DNA of 64,000 nucleotides. It comes from a virus. The number at the start of each line of letters is the position of its first letter. Within the stretch, counting starts at the first letter, position 1. The notes under the pieces are model-generated. The model made no database searches. It had not been told where the DNA came from and saw only the letters and a list, made by a program, of their open reading frames with translations. The DNA is taken from the IMG/VR virus record IMGVR_UViG_3300032116_014461, positions 1 through 64,000 of that record, one strand, 5' to 3'. Both the position numbers and the translations under genes were made by a program. Below are positions 61,754-64,000 of this stretch, one piece after another.

Positions 61754-63949
61754 TTAGATTAGACAAGCACCGCCCGCACAACTAATTTCCTCTATCCCAG
61801 TCGTATTGTCCTCTGTTTCCGATAGTTGCGTATAATCAACCTTTTTGAAACTGTTAAATAGATCACAATAGATCTTCCAATTATATACATCTTTCATACA
61901 ATATGTAAGTCTCTTGACGTCTCCATCAAAATACTTACCAGCAAAATTTTTCATTTTGGTTACAAATAATAGCTTATCTTGGCTATCATTTTCTTTAGCT
62001 TGGTTTAAAGATACATAATCACAAGCGGCCCATAGATTATTATTAAAGGCATTAAGACCTAATTCAATAAGTCCAGAACACCATAGAGCAGCATCGCCGT
62101 ACTCTTTAACAATCTCTCTACTCGTATAAACGGTAGTAAATGGTGCTTGTGGATAGTCTTTATCTCCGCTTTGTGGAATGAGACTTATACCAGCAAAATA
62201 TTTTCTATTATCATAGATATACTTTGTAACTTCATCCCATTCGTCTGGCTTTACAGTAACAGTATTGCTTACATTATGACTTAGATACTCCTGTGTGCAT
62301 AATGCTCTGTTCTTACCAGAATTGACCCAATTCTTTTGTGTTTCTTTGACAACAGCGAGCATTTCTACCGCCGGTAGTTGATTCTTTAGTTTTGCTCCGT
62401 CTGGAACCTCTATCGGAAATTTGATTACTTCGTCCGTGTTGTTTGCTGACCACGACGATAGTTCACAAGCTTGTGGATTTAACTTTTTGAAGTGCTGGTA
62501 TGGTGCCTCTAAAATATTGGCCTGTACATGGCGAATATAGCGTTTAGCATGGTGGGGATGGATGCCAGAACTTGTGCCAAGCATACTACTACTAGTACCC
62601 TCTGGTTTTAGGCATGTAACTCTAGCGGCTTGATTAATATTGATCTTTTTAGCTAGTTGCTTATTAGTATCAACAGCAATCTTTGCCCCCTTGGTTAAGA
62701 CCTTTTCTGTGAGTACAAGATCATGCTTTTCCATTGTGCCTGTAAGTGATACTCCCAACAAGGCTTCTCTATCAAAAATCTTTTCGCTAATATCACCGAG
62801 ATAAGCAAGCTTAGTAAAGCCAGCCTGTAAAGTACCAATAATTGATGCGGCTCTGCACCTTTCATAAAAATCATCTTCGTCAGTAACACTAGAGCAGTTT
62901 ATAGTTGACAGATTACATCCCTGCCATCCGCTCTTGCCACTCTCTTCATCAACTGGCCACATACCAATTTCCACACATGGATTAAAAATCATTTCTGTGG
63001 ACTCACTCCAAATAAATCCTGGTTCTCCAAACTCTTTAACGCTTTCCATAAGAATCTTAAATTCTTCAAATGTTGTTTCGTTCTTTAGAAGCAGCGCCGA
63101 GTTATTACTTCTGGCCCTTTGAGGATTTTCGATATACCAGTTACCTGTTTTGGCTTTGGCCATTTCTTCATCATCTGGACTAAATAGTGCTAAACTAGCA
63201 GAGCGACGAACACCACCACTCAAAACAGCATCACTACTATGCATCACAATATCATATGCGTCGATTGGTCTTAGTTTTTTCTGACCGTTGGCTACGCAAC
63301 GATCCAATAAGGCTCTAATTTTTTCTAGTCCCTTTTGCAGTGGCTCAAACCCTGGGGCCTTGCCAACACCACTAGCGAGAGAAGAACCTTTGGCTCTAAT
63401 ATTGGAGTAATCAAAAATAACATATGTGTTCTTATAAGATTTAAATTCTTCGATTGGCTTACTAAAATATGAACTTAATAGCACACCTAAAGCATTAGCC
63501 CATCCTTCGATACTATCTTCGATTACATATTTTGATGCTTGGTCGTTTTGTTCTACATTGTGTTCTAGTGTTGGGAGCTTGGAAACATGGTGCTTTTGTA
63601 CACTAAATCCAGTACCACTACCACAGAGCAATAGCCAAAAACACTCTTGAAAAAATCTTAGTCTATCACAATAAGAACTTGTGCAGTTATAAATCTTTGC
63701 GTGTCTCTTTAGGATAGGATCTCCACCAAACTGTAAGGCTCGTTGAGAACCTAATACCTTTTTCTTGTACATCATATCATATGCCCATTCAATCTCCTCA
63801 GAGATTTCCTTGTCAGCATACATAGTATGCATCATATTCTTTACTCTTTCAACCGCCTCTTTCCAAGTCTCTCTACGATTTTTATCTTCTAGCCAACGAG
63901 CATACTTACTAACGAAAGTATAATTTTGCAATTCTTGTAGAGCCGACAT
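61754..63949 (-). CDS. nrdJ: Adenosylcobalamin-dependent (class II) ribonucleotide reductase
   Basis: A 731-residue monomeric class II enzyme, close in length to the Lactobacillus-type ribonucleoside-triphosphate reductase. The active-site motif NPCVEI (Cys325, Glu327), the later Cys345 in QGCNLSTIN, the N-terminal Cys89 (YNC) and the C-terminal redox pair CAGGAC (Cys724, Cys729) are all present. It makes deoxynucleotides for phage replication using vitamin B12 cofactor and needs neither oxygen nor a small subunit. The ATG has a perfect AAGGAG. A 9-residue longer spacing between Cys325 and Cys345 than in the known enzyme is notable. It is the first complete gene of the minus-strand block in this window. 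Confidence 0.95.
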   Translation of the reverse strand: MSALQELQNYTFVSKYARWLEDKNRRETWKEAVERVKNMMHTMYADKEISEEIEWAYDMMYKKKVLGSQRALQFGGDPILKRHAKIYNCTSSYCDRLRFFQECFWLLLCGSGTGFSVQKHHVSKLPTLEHNVEQNDQASKYVIEDSIEGWANALGVLLSSYFSKPIEEFKSYKNTYVIFDYSNIRAKGSSLASGVGKAPGFEPLQKGLEKIRALLDRCVANGQKKLRPIDAYDIVMHSSDAVLSGGVRRSASLALFSPDDEEMAKAKTGNWYIENPQRARSNNSALLLKNETTFEEFKILMESVKEFGEPGFIWSESTEMIFNPCVEIGMWPVDEESGKSGWQGCNLSTINCSSVTDEDDFYERCRAASIIGTLQAGFTKLAYLGDISEKIFDREALLGVSLTGTMEKHDLVLTEKVLTKGAKIAVDTNKQLAKKININQAARVTCLKPEGTSSSMLGTSSGIHPHHAKRYIRHVQANILEAPYQHFKKLNPQACELSSWSANNTDEVIKFPIEVPDGAKLKNQLPAVEMLAVVKETQKNWVNSGKNRALCTQEYLSHNVSNTVTVKPDEWDEVTKYIYDNRKYFAGISLIPQSGDKDYPQAPFTTVYTSREIVKEYGDAALWCSGLIELGLNAFNNNLWAACDYVSLNQAKENDSQDKLLFVTKMKNFAGKYFDGDVKRLTYCMKDVYNWKIYCDLFNSFKKVDYTQLSETEDNTTGIEEISCAGGACLI

Positions 63950-64000
63950 ATTTTCTCCTTGTAACTTAATTAATTGATCTTGAAAGAGTGGTGACTAATA

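Noticed and set aside
1-64000. tRNA genes or CRISPR arrays
   Set aside because: No cloverleaf-sized gaps exist between genes and no regularly spaced direct repeats with unique spacers were seen.

Overview
The window looks like part of a large, AT-rich double-stranded DNA tailed-phage genome that uses the standard bacterial code (all three stop codons end genes). There is no tRNA, rRNA, CRISPR array or insertion sequence. Genes are packed with gaps of a few bases or 4-base ATGA overlaps, and no stretch over 100 bases lacks a gene. The host cannot be read from the sequence. The formylglycine-generating-enzyme-like modules resemble secreted proteins of planctomycetes and cyanobacteria, but that is only a hint.

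Positions 1-38222 (plus strand) form a late structural block. First come six genes of very large, mosaic beta-rich surface or fibre proteins. They are built from Thr/Pro-rich linkers, RCC1, BNR and YVTN-like propellers, LamG-type lectin domains, Ig-like repeats and permuted C-type-lectin/FGE-like modules. Then come tail-body genes, including a 2036-aa hub-like protein and a 2291-aa tail protein, a second Thr/Pro-rich protein with helix-turn-helix-like segments, and a small zinc protein. Domains are repeatedly nested inside one another, and at two gene boundaries an Ig-like domain is cut between neighbouring genes.

Positions 38224-63949 (minus strand) converge on the late block with a one-base gap. 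In transcription order, from the right edge leftwards, they encode class II ribonucleotide reductase, PhoH ATPase, an HNH nuclease, small zinc and unknown proteins, a RecA-like recombinase, a Vsr-like nuclease, DnaB-type helicase, DnaG-type primase, dNMP kinase, a RecB/Cas4-like nuclease, a DnaE-type polymerase split into two genes around a DnaQ-like exonuclease, and SSB. SSB sits alone between a consensus sigma70 promoter and an intrinsic terminator. Then follow a seven-gene glycosyltransferase/nucleotidyltransferase cluster, a homing-type nuclease, a possible annealing protein and a zinc-ribbon protein.

Together the minus-strand genes give a nearly complete bacterial-style replisome plus nucleotide supply and recombination. 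The most unusual observations are: (1) the HxH metal motif of the polymerase PHP domain is encoded in a different frame behind an in-frame UAG, implying +1 frameshifting or a mutation; (2) the polymerase is split between palm and fingers with no intein; (3) there are circularly permuted FGE-like modules, one with a whole propeller inserted; (4) Ig domains are split across gene boundaries; (5) mucin-like linkers co-occur with a glycosyltransferase cluster.
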